Translations under genes and position numbers: made by a program
Notes under the pieces: model-generated
Told to the model about the DNA's origin: nothing
Database searches by the model: none
The model's input: the letters and a program-made list of their open reading frames with translations, nothing else
In this document: piece by piece, positions 16,072 through 23,553 of the stretch
Numbering within the stretch: position 1 is the first letter of the stretch
Layout of the letters: every line of letters starts with the position of its first letter
DNA from: an uncultured Collinsella sp.
GTDB taxonomy: Bacteria; Actinomycetota; Coriobacteriia; Coriobacteriales; Coriobacteriaceae
Assembly (NCBI GenBank): GCA_902470765.1
Contig: CABRHW010000005.1
Coordinates: 38,578-102,577 of the forward strand
Length of the DNA: 64,000 nt
Direction: 5' to 3'

Positions 16072-16074
16072 AAA

Positions 16075-16150
16075 TGGAGCGGACAACGGGGCTCGAACCC
16101 GCGACCCCAACCTTGGCAAGGTTGTGCTCTACCAACTGAGCCATGTCCGC
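16075..16150 (-). tRNA. tRNA-Gly (GCC), copy 1
   Basis: A 76-base tRNA: acceptor GCGGACA/TGTCCGC, anticodon loop TTGCCAA (GCC), T-loop TTCGAGC and encoded CCA. It is identical to the copies at 18204 and 18430. Confidence 0.97.
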
Positions 16151-16162
16151 TTACGAGGATTA

Positions 16163-16210
16163 ATCTTACGTGATACCCGCATCCTATGCAAGAACTTTTT
16201 TTGAAAAGTT
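16163..16210 (-). promoter_or_regulatory. tRNA-Gly/Val promoter with upstream A/T palindrome
   Basis: On the minus strand: -35 CTTGCA (16187-16192), 18-base spacer, -10 TAAGAT (16163-16168), and immediately upstream a palindrome AACTTTT-CAAA-AAAAGTT-like (16193-16210). The same layout recurs at 18518-18565 and 21988-22036, each ahead of a tRNA. Confidence 0.7.
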
Positions 16211-16291
16211 TTGCGACGCCCTCGCGAACCTCGCAAAGACATCAGCCACCACGGAAGGCGCAGGCAAACGCAAACTCGCCGCAAGAGGCCC

Positions 16292-18025
16292 CTACATCTC
16301 ACCGAGCATAATCCAGGCAGAGCTGTCCTGCGCGAGCCTGCCGTCTGCAAGCGGTGATGAGGTGAGCAGGACCCTGCCCGCCGGCAGCTCCACGGGTGCT
16401 GCACCGAAGTTCGTCACACACGCCCAGCCATTGTCGCGGCGATAGGCGATGACGCCGCCCTCAGCGCCCTCGGCGCCATCCGCAAGGCCGGTGCGCCCGT
16501 CAAGATCGAGCCACACAAGATCGTTGGCGCACCCGCGCAGCTTGCGCCGCAGCCAGAGAGCGTCACGATAAAGCGCAAGCATCGATGTCGGATCCGCTTC
16601 TTCCCTATCGGCGGCGTAATCGGAAAACCATGCAGGCTGCGGCAGATGGGGCGCCGCATCGGCGTCCGCCGGTGAAAACCCAAACGATCCGCCATGCGCG
16701 GGATCGTCCGCCGCCACCCACGGCAGGGGCACACGACAGCCGTCGCGCCCCTTCTCACGCTTCGGTCCGTGCGTATTGGTCGCAGTAGGGTCTTCGAGTG
16801 CAGCCCACGGGATATCAGCCACCTCAAAAAGGCCGAGCTCCTCACCCTGATACACGTATGCCGAACCCGGAAGCGCCAGCTCAAGCAAAAGGGCCGCCCG
16901 CGCGCGGCGCTCGCCGAGTTCACGGTCCTCGTCATAAGACGACCCGTCGCGTAAAAGCCAGTCGAGCGCAATCTGGTGGTAGCGCGTCGCCTTGATTTGC
17001 GGCAGGGCATAGCGTGTCGCCACGCGCGGCACGTCGTGGTTGGAGAGTACCCAGGTCGAGGCGGAATCGGATTCGACGGCTGCCTTCAAGCCCTCCTCGA
17101 TTGCAGCGTGCATGTCATCATAGGCCCAAGTGGCCTTGGCAAACTCAAAGTTAAATGTCTGACCAAGCTCGCTGGGGCGCGCGTAGAGATACTGGCGCTC
17201 GGGCAGCACCCATGCCTCAGCAACGGCGCTGCGCGGCGGATTATAGCGGTCGAACACGCGGCGCCACTCGCGATAGATCTCGTGGACCTCGTTGCGGTCC
17301 CACAGCGGATGGGTGCCGTCGTCAACCATGTCATCGCCCTCGGCGAGATGCCACCGGTCGAGGTCATCGCGGTCGAGATCCTTGGCGAGACCTTGCGCCA
17401 CATCAATGCGAAAGCCATCGACGCCTCGATCGCTCCAAAACGCCAGGACGTCGCAAAAGAGCGCATGAACCTCGGGACATGACCAGTCAAAGTCCGGCTG
17501 CTCGGGCGTAAACATGTGCAGATACCACTGACCGTCCGCAACACGCGTCCAGGCGGGGCCGCCAAAGTTGGCATTCCAATTGGTGGGAGGCAGCTCACCG
17601 TGCTCGCCGCGACCATCGCGGAAGATATAACGGGCGCGCTCGGGCGATCCGGGGCCGGCGGCAAGAGCGGCTTTGAACCAGGGGTGCTGGTTGGATGAAT
17701 GATTAGGCACGATGTCGACGATAACCTTGATGCCGCGCGCGTGAGCCGCAGCGATCATGTCATCGAAGTCGTCAAGCGAGCCGAGACGTGGGTCGACATC
17801 GCAGTAGTCCGCCACATCATAGCCACCATCGACAAGAGGCGATGGGTAAAACGGGCTCAGCCAGATGGCCTCGATACCCAGTCGCTCAAGATAGTCCATC
17901 TGCTGGGTAATGCCCGCGATATCGCCCAGACCCGAACCAGTCGAGTCCTTAAACGAGCGCGGGTAGATCTGATAGATCGCGGCATCGGACATCCATGAGC
18001 GCGAAGAAGACTTTTCCGTAGCCAT
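16292..18025 (-). CDS. GH13 alpha-glucosidase (oligo-1,6-glucosidase type)
   Basis: A 577-residue cytoplasmic GH13 enzyme that would release glucose from maltose- or isomaltose-type oligosaccharides. The barrel motifs are present in order: IVDIVPNHSSNQHPWF near 100, the nucleophile region GFRIDVAQGLAKD near 200, the acid/base glutamate in SAVAEAWVLPE near 260, and WVLSNHDVPR near 320. A C-terminal beta domain ends the protein. The ATG at 18023-18025 has GGGAG nine bases upstream. Longer frames run back through tRNA genes and are false. No transporter or regulator is adjacent. It is bracketed by identical tRNA-Gly genes. Confidence 0.9.
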   Translation of the reverse strand: MATEKSSSRSWMSDAAIYQIYPRSFKDSTGSGLGDIAGITQQMDYLERLGIEAIWLSPFYPSPLVDGGYDVADYCDVDPRLGSLDDFDDMIAAAHARGIKVIVDIVPNHSSNQHPWFKAALAAGPGSPERARYIFRDGRGEHGELPPTNWNANFGGPAWTRVADGQWYLHMFTPEQPDFDWSCPEVHALFCDVLAFWSDRGVDGFRIDVAQGLAKDLDRDDLDRWHLAEGDDMVDDGTHPLWDRNEVHEIYREWRRVFDRYNPPRSAVAEAWVLPERQYLYARPSELGQTFNFEFAKATWAYDDMHAAIEEGLKAAVESDSASTWVLSNHDVPRVATRYALPQIKATRYHQIALDWLLRDGSSYDEDRELGERRARAALLLELALPGSAYVYQGEELGLFEVADIPWAALEDPTATNTHGPKREKGRDGCRVPLPWVAADDPAHGGSFGFSPADADAAPHLPQPAWFSDYAADREEADPTSMLALYRDALWLRRKLRGCANDLVWLDLDGRTGLADGAEGAEGGVIAYRRDNGWACVTNFGAAPVELPAGRVLLTSSPLADGRLAQDSSAWIMLGEM

Positions 18026-18165
18026 GGGGCGTATCTCCCTTGCAACGAGGTTATGTGAGATGTCCACGATGATACGCCCAAAGCGGACATTCGCGGCAAA
18101 CAACGCCACAGCCACGACCCAGGAAGCTCGCTCCCTCTCGGGTTCGAGCCCAGTCGATGGATACG

Positions 18166-18196
18166 AAAAAGCCCGGCTACCGTAGTAGTCGGGCTG
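18166..18196 (-). terminator. Terminator after tRNA-Gly copy 2
   Basis: GCCCGGCTAC (18171-18180) pairs with GTAGTCGGGC (18185-18194) with one G-T pair, followed on the minus strand by five T residues. It ends the tRNA unit ahead of the glucosidase gene. Confidence 0.75.
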
Positions 18197-18203
18197 CTGC
18201 GTT

Positions 18204-18279
18204 TGGAGCGGACAACGGGGCTCGAACCCGCGACCCCAACCTTGGCAAGGTTGTGCTCTACCAACTGAGCCATGTCCGC
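18204..18279 (-). tRNA. tRNA-Gly (GCC), copy 2
   Basis: Identical over 76 bases to the tRNA-Gly at 16075-16150, with encoded CCA. It is third in the Gly-Cys-Gly unit read from the promoter at 18518-18565. Confidence 0.97.
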
Positions 18280-18294
18280 ATATGTAAAACAAAA

Positions 18295-18312
18295 CGGGCG
18301 CCGGAGCGCCCG
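18295..18312 (-). terminator. Hairpin between tRNA-Cys and tRNA-Gly copy 2
   Basis: CGGGCGC and GCGCCCG form 7-bp arms around CGGA, followed on the minus strand by TTTTG. It may be a partial terminator or a processing signal between the tRNAs. Confidence 0.5.
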
Positions 18313-18321
18313 GATGTTGCC

Positions 18322-18395
18322 TGGAGGCGAAGCCCGGATTCGAACCGGGGGTAAAGGCTTTGCAGGCCTCTGCCTTACCACTTGGCCACTTCGCC
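18322..18395 (-). tRNA. tRNA-Cys (GCA)
   Basis: A 74-base tRNA: acceptor GGCGAAG/CTTCGCC, anticodon loop CTGCAAA (GCA), T-loop TTCGAAT and encoded CCA. It is flanked on both sides by short hairpins that separate it from the two tRNA-Gly genes. Confidence 0.97.
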
Positions 18396-18396
18396 G

Positions 18397-18419
18397 AAAA
18401 AGGACCGCCAAAACGGTCC
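18397..18419 (-). terminator. Hairpin between tRNA-Gly copy 3 and tRNA-Cys
   Basis: GGACCG (18402-18407) pairs with CGGTCC (18414-18419), followed on the minus strand by five T residues directly before tRNA-Cys. Confidence 0.5.
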
Positions 18420-18429
18420 GGAAATGCAA

Positions 18430-18505
18430 TGGAGCGGACAACGGGGCTCGAACCCGCGACCCCAACCTTGGCAAGGTTGTGCTCTACCAACTGAGCCATG
18501 TCCGC
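18430..18505 (-). tRNA. tRNA-Gly (GCC), copy 3
   Basis: Identical to the other two tRNA-Gly copies, with encoded CCA. It is first in the Gly-Cys-Gly unit, 13 bases downstream of the promoter's -10 element. Confidence 0.97.
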
Positions 18506-18517
18506 TTGCGGGTTATT

Positions 18518-18565
18518 AATTTACGCGAGTTGTCCAAAAGACGCAAGTACTTTTTTCAAAAAACT
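18518..18565 (-). promoter_or_regulatory. Promoter of the tRNA Gly-Cys-Gly unit with A/T palindrome
   Basis: -35 CTTGCG (18542-18547), 18-base spacer, -10 TAAATT (18518-18523). Upstream is the A/T palindrome at 18549-18565 (six T, one C, six A between AC and CT). Confidence 0.7.
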
Positions 18566-18610
18566 TGTCTGCCGCATGTTCTTAGTAGCCAAACGCGCTA
18601 AAGCGATTGG

Positions 18611-19357
18611 CTAGGCACACGATTCCAGCGCTCCGCTAAACAGCTTCACCATCTGCACGCGCGTGCCGGCGCCGTCCGTACGACGAGCAACCTCCACGTT
18701 ATCGACGAGCATACGCATAAGCTTGATACCACGGCCGCGTTCCTCAGATGCGACCGGCTCGCTCGTTTCATCGATAGAATAGCCGGCACCTCGATCAAGC
18801 ACCTCAACCACAACGCGATCGCCATAGGCTTGAACCGTCAGGACGCACCCGATACCGCCCGCATGGTCATAGGCATTACCCAGCGCCTCCCCCGACGCCA
18901 ATGCGACATCGTAGCGCTCGTCACGGCGCAACGGAAGCGATTCAAGGAGTTCGGCGATGCGATGTCGGTAGTATGGAAGATTCTCGATACCCTGACGGAC
19001 CTCGACGCTCTTACTCCAGCGAGGCAGCTCCCCCACCGGAATAGCGGGAATAGACTCCCGTGCCGGCCCCGCGACATGAAGGATATCGACAAGACGAGCA
19101 ATCTCCAAAAAGCGAACAACTTCACCTGATGCATTGACGAGCGAAAGCAAGCCTTCTCGCCTCATGAGCTCACGAGCGCGCGTAAGCAGGAATGCCAAGC
19201 CCGTCGAATCGATAAAGCTGACAGCCTGACAGTTGATGACGACACGACGCACGCCGCGGCCAATCAAAGCATCCAACCGCCGACGCAGCGCAGGCACCGT
19301 GGCGATGTCGATATCGCCTGGTGGCGTCAAAACCGCTATGTCATTCCACTCATTCAT
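18611..19357 (-). CDS. STAS domain fused to an RsbW-like HATPase
   Basis: A 248-residue fusion. Residues 5-105 form a STAS anti-anti-sigma domain with the phosphorylatable serine S51 in SFIDSTGLAFLL. Residues about 140-245 form a GHKL/HATPase like RsbW or SpoIIAB (ALASGEALGNAYDH with the N-box, VVVEVLDRGAGY, then RGRGIKLMRMLVDNVE). In known systems these activities sit on separate proteins, the kinase phosphorylating the STAS serine. Here both are one chain. It lies 78 bases downstream of the SpoIIE-type phosphatase, its likely counterpart. No sigma factor is adjacent. ATG 19357 is chosen over an upstream TTG. Confidence 0.85.
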   Translation of the reverse strand: MNEWNDIAVLTPPGDIDIATVPALRRRLDALIGRGVRRVVINCQAVSFIDSTGLAFLLTRARELMRREGLLSLVNASGEVVRFLEIARLVDILHVAGPARESIPAIPVGELPRWSKSVEVRQGIENLPYYRHRIAELLESLPLRRDERYDVALASGEALGNAYDHAGGIGCVLTVQAYGDRVVVEVLDRGAGYSIDETSEPVASEERGRGIKLMRMLVDNVEVARRTDGAGTRVQMVKLFSGALESCA

Positions 19358-19435
19358 ACGACCATGGTTCCCCAAAAAAGCCCACTCGATGCATTCGTTT
19401 CCCCAACCGTACGGATTCAGCCCGCCCAGCGTCGT

Positions 19436-21781
19436 CTATGAACGACCCCGTAAAAACTCAAGGGACACCAATGCAATGTCATCGTCCAGCGCCGATTCGG
19501 TAAATCGGTCAAGCTCGCCCAAGACCTTGCCGCAAATGCCCGACACGCCCTCCCCCGAAACAGAAAGCAGAAGGTCGCGCAAGCGCTGCTCGCCAAAGAA
19601 CGCTCCGGTACGGTCGCGGGCCTCAATCGTTCCATCCGTATACATGAAGAGCATGTCGCCAGGAGCGAACGTAAACACGCCTGTCTCGTACACCATGCTC
19701 TCAAAGGCACCGATTACGCCCGATTGGCATCCAAGCAGCTCGACCTCTCCCCCACGAGTCTCGCCGCCACCCAGCGGCATCGACTCTGGCCTGATGACCA
19801 TGGTCGGAGGATGGCCCGCCGAACAATACGTTGCGCGTCCGGCTTTAAGGTCAATCTTGGCGATAAAGGCTGTCACGAACGTCTCGACCTTCGAAAAGCC
19901 CATGAGCATGCTATTGAGCGAGCGTGCCATGCGGGCCGGTCCAGCGCCCTCCCAGGCATATGCCGTCAGGGCCGTCTTGACGAGCGCGGACATCGATGCG
20001 GCCTCAATGCCTTTGCCAGACACATCACCCAGAATCATGACGGCGCAATCGTCGGGAAGACGGATGAGCGTATAGAAATCGCCGCCGACCAACGCCGAGT
20101 TCGTGGCCGACAGGTACACCGAATCGGTTGCGATACCCGGAACATCCCCCAGGGAATTTCTCATGCCGATCTGGAGCGTCTGAGCGATATGGCGCTCCTC
20201 GCGCTTTTGAGATTCGCCTTCGTAGATCAGTTCAAAGTCATGCGCCAAGTGCACCAAGTAGTCATATTCAAGGTCATCAATCGGCTCTTGGCTACCATCA
20301 CGAAGCAGCAGCGCGCGCGTTGTCGGTCTCTTCGCAACAGAAGCAGGGACAATCGCGTCGTTACTGTGCTTGCCATCACCCTCAGAGCGCGGGCGCCCCG
20401 CCTCGATGCCGGAGTCGACGTAGAGACCTTGACAAGGCAGACCGTGTGCCCTAAGCCAGCCTCCCATAGGCATCGATTCGTCAACGCGAGTTATACGGAC
20501 GTGTTTAAGGTCCTCGGCACTCGTGCCGCCCAAAACAGACGCCTCAAAGCCATCAGGGCCAGCCCCCAGACGTGCCGCTGGCGCCGTCGTGGAAAAGAAA
20601 AGCTTCTCGGGATCGTCCGGCAAAGCAACGCGACTGCCGCCTTCAAAATCTATGACGTAGGAATCCAGACTGGCGTCATACTCAACAGGGCAAAAATGGC
20701 AGTTGAGCATATTGCAGATCTCGGACGATACCGCCTGGGTAGCCGCGACGGAATCGTCTAGAAAGGTAAACAACTCATCACGTAAGACATTGAGCGAGCG
20801 GCCAAGCTCGGCCGTGCGACGAGAGCGAAGACTCGATGCCATGCCGACCAGTTGGATAGACAGGTAATCGCAAATGACCTCAAGTACATTAACGTCATAG
20901 GCGAGCGGTGCCTGGGGGCGTTTCCAACCAACTTCCAACACGCCAAGGATCTGCGTACCGTAAAAAACGGGAAGACAGATCTCGCTGCGGTACGGAGGCA
21001 TATCCTGCATGCGCAACAGGTGCTTAGAACGATTATCCAGGTCCATGAACATACCGGAGGCGGCCCTATCGCCCTCAAGGTCCTGCTGAATCGACAAGCG
21101 ACAGGCACGCGACTCGCGAAGAACATACGTCGGAATGCCCGCGCCATACGGCAAAAACTCGGGCAGGTAGCTGTCGTGCAGCTCCTTGGAGACACCGCGA
21201 AGCTTAAAACCGCCGCTCTCAGAAAAATAGATAGCGGCACCCGAAGCATCGAGCGTTCCTACAAGTTGGTTTAAAACGGTATCAAGCAGACTGGGTAACT
21301 CATCGGAGCCCACAGTGCTCATAATGACCGAGAGCGTGCCAGAGAGGCGCTTGTTCGCCACTCTAAGCTCCGATAACGCACGCTTGAGCTGACGGTCGTG
21401 CGAATACTGTTCTTCGATGCTATGGAGCGCCACCAGGACACGTGGCGCGCGGCACCCAAAGATGCGTGGAGGCGTTACGGAGCCCGCACGAACCAAGACG
21501 GGGATAAAGGAGCCGTCACTCAGCTTGAGTATCAGTTCGTTCTCGGAGCCATCAGTTTCAAATGGCAGACGATGTTCCGTCGCACGTTCAAAAGCGGATG
21601 AGTACAGGACGTCTTTAACATCTCCACCGATGACGTCGGCGCGTTCCTCGCACATCAAACCAAGTAAGCGATTATTCACATGCAGAATGGTTCCGTCGAG
21701 CTCACAGATGATGACAGCATCGCTCGTGATCTCGACTAGTTGGGCAACGTCTGCCCACTCGTTGCGTTCAAGCGTTTCCAT
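19436..21781 (-). CDS. PAS/GAF sensor with SpoIIE-type PP2C phosphatase
   Basis: A 781-residue soluble signalling phosphatase. Residues about 10-120 are a PAS domain (LVEITSDAVIICELDGTILHVN). About 150-320 is a GAF domain, and 330-480 a second sensory segment. Residues 540-781 are the SpoIIE/PP2C catalytic domain, with metal aspartates in LVGGDFYTL, ILGDVSGKGIEA, MLFMYTDGTIEARD and ALDDDIALVSLE. Such enzymes dephosphorylate STAS proteins and so free sigma factors. The target is probably the fusion protein encoded next. There are no membrane segments, so the signal is cytoplasmic. GTG at 21793 is an alternative start. Confidence 0.88.
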   Translation of the reverse strand: METLERNEWADVAQLVEITSDAVIICELDGTILHVNNRLLGLMCEERADVIGGDVKDVLYSSAFERATEHRLPFETDGSENELILKLSDGSFIPVLVRAGSVTPPRIFGCRAPRVLVALHSIEEQYSHDRQLKRALSELRVANKRLSGTLSVIMSTVGSDELPSLLDTVLNQLVGTLDASGAAIYFSESGGFKLRGVSKELHDSYLPEFLPYGAGIPTYVLRESRACRLSIQQDLEGDRAASGMFMDLDNRSKHLLRMQDMPPYRSEICLPVFYGTQILGVLEVGWKRPQAPLAYDVNVLEVICDYLSIQLVGMASSLRSRRTAELGRSLNVLRDELFTFLDDSVAATQAVSSEICNMLNCHFCPVEYDASLDSYVIDFEGGSRVALPDDPEKLFFSTTAPAARLGAGPDGFEASVLGGTSAEDLKHVRITRVDESMPMGGWLRAHGLPCQGLYVDSGIEAGRPRSEGDGKHSNDAIVPASVAKRPTTRALLLRDGSQEPIDDLEYDYLVHLAHDFELIYEGESQKREERHIAQTLQIGMRNSLGDVPGIATDSVYLSATNSALVGGDFYTLIRLPDDCAVMILGDVSGKGIEAASMSALVKTALTAYAWEGAGPARMARSLNSMLMGFSKVETFVTAFIAKIDLKAGRATYCSAGHPPTMVIRPESMPLGGGETRGGEVELLGCQSGVIGAFESMVYETGVFTFAPGDMLFMYTDGTIEARDRTGAFFGEQRLRDLLLSVSGEGVSGICGKVLGELDRFTESALDDDIALVSLEFLRGRS

Positions 21782-21807
21782 CGTGGACCCCACCGTCTAT
21801 CGGTAAC

Positions 21808-21829
21808 AAAAAAGCCTCCGAAGAGGCTT
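21808..21829 (-). terminator. Terminator of tRNA-Leu
   Basis: AGCCTC (21813-21818) and GAGGCT (21823-21828) around CGAA, followed on the minus strand by six T residues, 12 bases past the tRNA end. Confidence 0.8.
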
Positions 21830-21840
21830 CTCAAATGCGA

Positions 21841-21930
21841 TGGTGTCGGAGGCGGGACTTGAACCCGCATGACCAAAAAGCGGTCACTAGCACCTCAAGC
21901 TAGCGCGTCTGCCAATTCCGCCACTCCGAC
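21841..21930 (-). tRNA. tRNA-Leu (GAG)
   Basis: A 90-base class II tRNA: acceptor GTCGGAG/CTCCGAC, anticodon stem CTAGC/GCTAG with GAG, a long variable arm (GACCGC/GGTC), T-loop TTCAAGT and encoded CCA. It has its own promoter and terminator. Confidence 0.97.
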
Positions 21931-21987
21931 ATGCTATGTTGTTGATTCGCAGTTCGTTTTGTTGGACCCGCGCGTTCAACGAGGAAG

Positions 21988-22036
21988 ATAATAACCTATG
22001 ATTCGAGAACTGTGCAAGCACTTTTTTCAAAAAAGT
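21988..22036 (-). promoter_or_regulatory. tRNA-Leu promoter with A/T palindrome
   Basis: -35 CTTGCA (22013-22018), then 18-19 bases to TTATTA or TATTAT (21988-21994). The palindrome ACTTTTTT-C-AAAAAAGT lies at 22020-22036 upstream. Confidence 0.7.
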
Positions 22037-22074
22037 TTACGAATTTGTAAATGCGCTGGTAGATCTATATGTTC

Positions 22075-22200
22075 GGCCCCGAATCGGTGTTGCCTCCCGG
22101 CGCGTCCTCGGGCATGAGCGATATTTTGCTTCGCACTTCGTGCTGCAAAATATCGCTCCCCCCTGCGGAATGCGCCGGGAGGCAACACCGATTCGGGGCC
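22075..22200 (-). repeat. Hairpin element B of the three-member family
   Basis: Perfect 29-bp outer arms (22075-22103, 22172-22200), perfect 14-bp inner arms (22116-22129, 22145-22158) and an apical GCAC-GAA-GTGC. On the minus strand the spacers read ATTCCGCAGGGGG and ATGCCCGAGGAC, matching elements A and C, while both sets of arms are unrelated to theirs. It lies 145 bases upstream of tRNA-Leu and downstream of the opp operon. Confidence 0.85.
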
Positions 22201-22261
22201 TGCAAATACGTACTTCAGGCACAGTTCTCAAACATGTTCTGGGAGCTGATGCAAATTTGGT

Positions 22262-22316
22262 GGCTCGGCTTTGCCGAGCCCTTATATGAGGAGGCCGGAG
22301 CTAAAGCTCCGGCCTC
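22262..22316. terminator. Two strong hairpins between elements B and C
   Basis: GGCTCGGC-TTT-GCCGAGCC (22262-22280) and GAGGCCGGAGCT-AA-AGCTCCGGCCTC (22291-22316). Neither has a clear T-run. With elements B and C they make four consecutive hairpins in 440 bases after oppF. Confidence 0.5.
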
Positions 22317-22381
22317 ACTCAATTTCTCATCAGATTAAGTGAGCGATCGAGGAATCGCACTCCCCCTGCCGAGTTGCCGCA

Positions 22382-22508
22382 GGGCCCGCCCTGAAGTTAC
22401 TTTTCAGAACACTCCGCAGGACGCAAGAAACCCCCGCCGCACGAAGTGCGCAGCGGGGGTTTCTTGCATGTCCGAGGACGTTCTGAAAAGTAACTTCAGG
22501 GCGGGCCC
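22382..22508 (+). repeat. Hairpin element C of the three-member family
   Basis: Perfect 29-bp outer arms (22382-22410, 22480-22508), perfect 15-bp inner arms (22423-22437, 22453-22467) and apical CGCAC-GAA-GTGCG. The spacers are ACTCCGCAGGAC and ATGTCCGAGGAC. The conserved parts match element B in the opposite orientation, but the arms do not. It ends 17 bases past the oppF stop codon. Confidence 0.85.
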
Positions 22509-22524
22509 GGACGATAACAACCGG

Positions 22525-23553
22525 CTACAGGTCGATGTGCGATTCCTTGATCGGGAACGGCTCCGCGAAGTGGCACGCGCAGCAGTGACCCGGTGCGACT
22601 TCCTTAAACTCGGGAAGCTTCTCAGAGCAGATGCCCTGCGCGATGGGGCAGCGCGTGTGGAAACGGCAGCCGGTCGGCGGATCCAGCGGTGACGGCGGAT
22701 CGCCGGCGAGGATGATGCGCTTACGGGTCTTCTGGATATCCGGATCGGGAACCGGCACGGCAGACAGCAGCGACTGCGTGTACGGATGGTGAGGCTCGCT
22801 ATAGAGCGTCTTCCAGTCCGAAACCTCAACCATCTTACCCAGATACATAACGGCAACGCGATCGGAGATGTGCTGCACGACGGACAGGTCGTGAGCAATA
22901 AACAGATATGCGGTACCGAACTTGTCCTGGAGTTCCTTGAGCAGGTTCAGAACCTGGGCCTGAATGGACACATCCAGAGCGGAAACCGGCTCGTCGCAGA
23001 TAATCAGCTTAGGCTTCAGCGCAAATGCACGGGCAATGCCGACACGCTGACGCTGACCGCCGGAGAACTCATGAGGATAGCGGTTAATGTGCTCGGGGTT
23101 CAGTCCGACAACGTCGAGAAGCTCGCGGACGCGCTCAATGCGCTCCTCCTTGGTGCCCACGCCGTGAATGGTCATGGGCTCGGAGACGATCTCGCCGATG
23201 GTCATGCGGGGATTCAGCGAAGCATAGGGATCCTGGAAGATAAACTGCATCTCGCGACGCATGTCCTTGATCTCATGCTTGCTCATCTCGGCAACATCTT
23301 TACCCTGGAAGAACACTTTGCCTGCCGTCGGCTTGGTCAGGCGCATGATGGTACGGCCCGTGGTGGACTTACCGCAACCAGACTCGCCGACCAGGCCAAA
23401 GGTCTCACCCGGATAAATCTCGAACGAAATGTCATTCACAGCAGAGACGACACGCTTGGAGAAGCGCTTGGCGAACATGCCGGACTCAGCGGGAAACTCC
23501 TTAGAGAGGTGCTCGACCTTCAGCAGCGGAGTGCGCTCGTTGGTATCTGCCAT
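22525..23553 (-). CDS. oppF: Oligopeptide ABC transporter ATP-binding protein
   Basis: A 342-residue ABC ATPase of the OppF type. Walker A is GLVGESGCGKSTTGRT near 55, Q-loop QFIFQDPYASLNPRM near 105, signature FSGGQRQRVGIARA near 165 and Walker B KLIICDEPVSALDVS near 188. The C-terminal oligopeptide-transporter extension carries CRFHTRCPIAQGICS cysteines. The ATG overlaps the oppD stop by one base (TAATG). It is last in the oppABCDF operon. Together with OppD it powers the OppBC channel. Confidence 0.93.
   Translation of the reverse strand: MADTNERTPLLKVEHLSKEFPAESGMFAKRFSKRVVSAVNDISFEIYPGETFGLVGESGCGKSTTGRTIMRLTKPTAGKVFFQGKDVAEMSKHEIKDMRREMQFIFQDPYASLNPRMTIGEIVSEPMTIHGVGTKEERIERVRELLDVVGLNPEHINRYPHEFSGGQRQRVGIARAFALKPKLIICDEPVSALDVSIQAQVLNLLKELQDKFGTAYLFIAHDLSVVQHISDRVAVMYLGKMVEVSDWKTLYSEPHHPYTQSLLSAVPVPDPDIQKTRKRIILAGDPPSPLDPPTGCRFHTRCPIAQGICSEKLPEFKEVAPGHCCACHFAEPFPIKESHIDL

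Noticed and set aside
18130..18165. GGGTTCGAGCCC, like a tRNA T-arm, upstream of the glucosidase
   Set aside because: No acceptor, D or anticodon arm can be paired around it on either strand, so it is at most a tRNA remnant.
22069..22692. Short open frames across hairpin elements B and C
   Set aside because: They run through perfect inverted repeats and into oppF antisense, without start signals.
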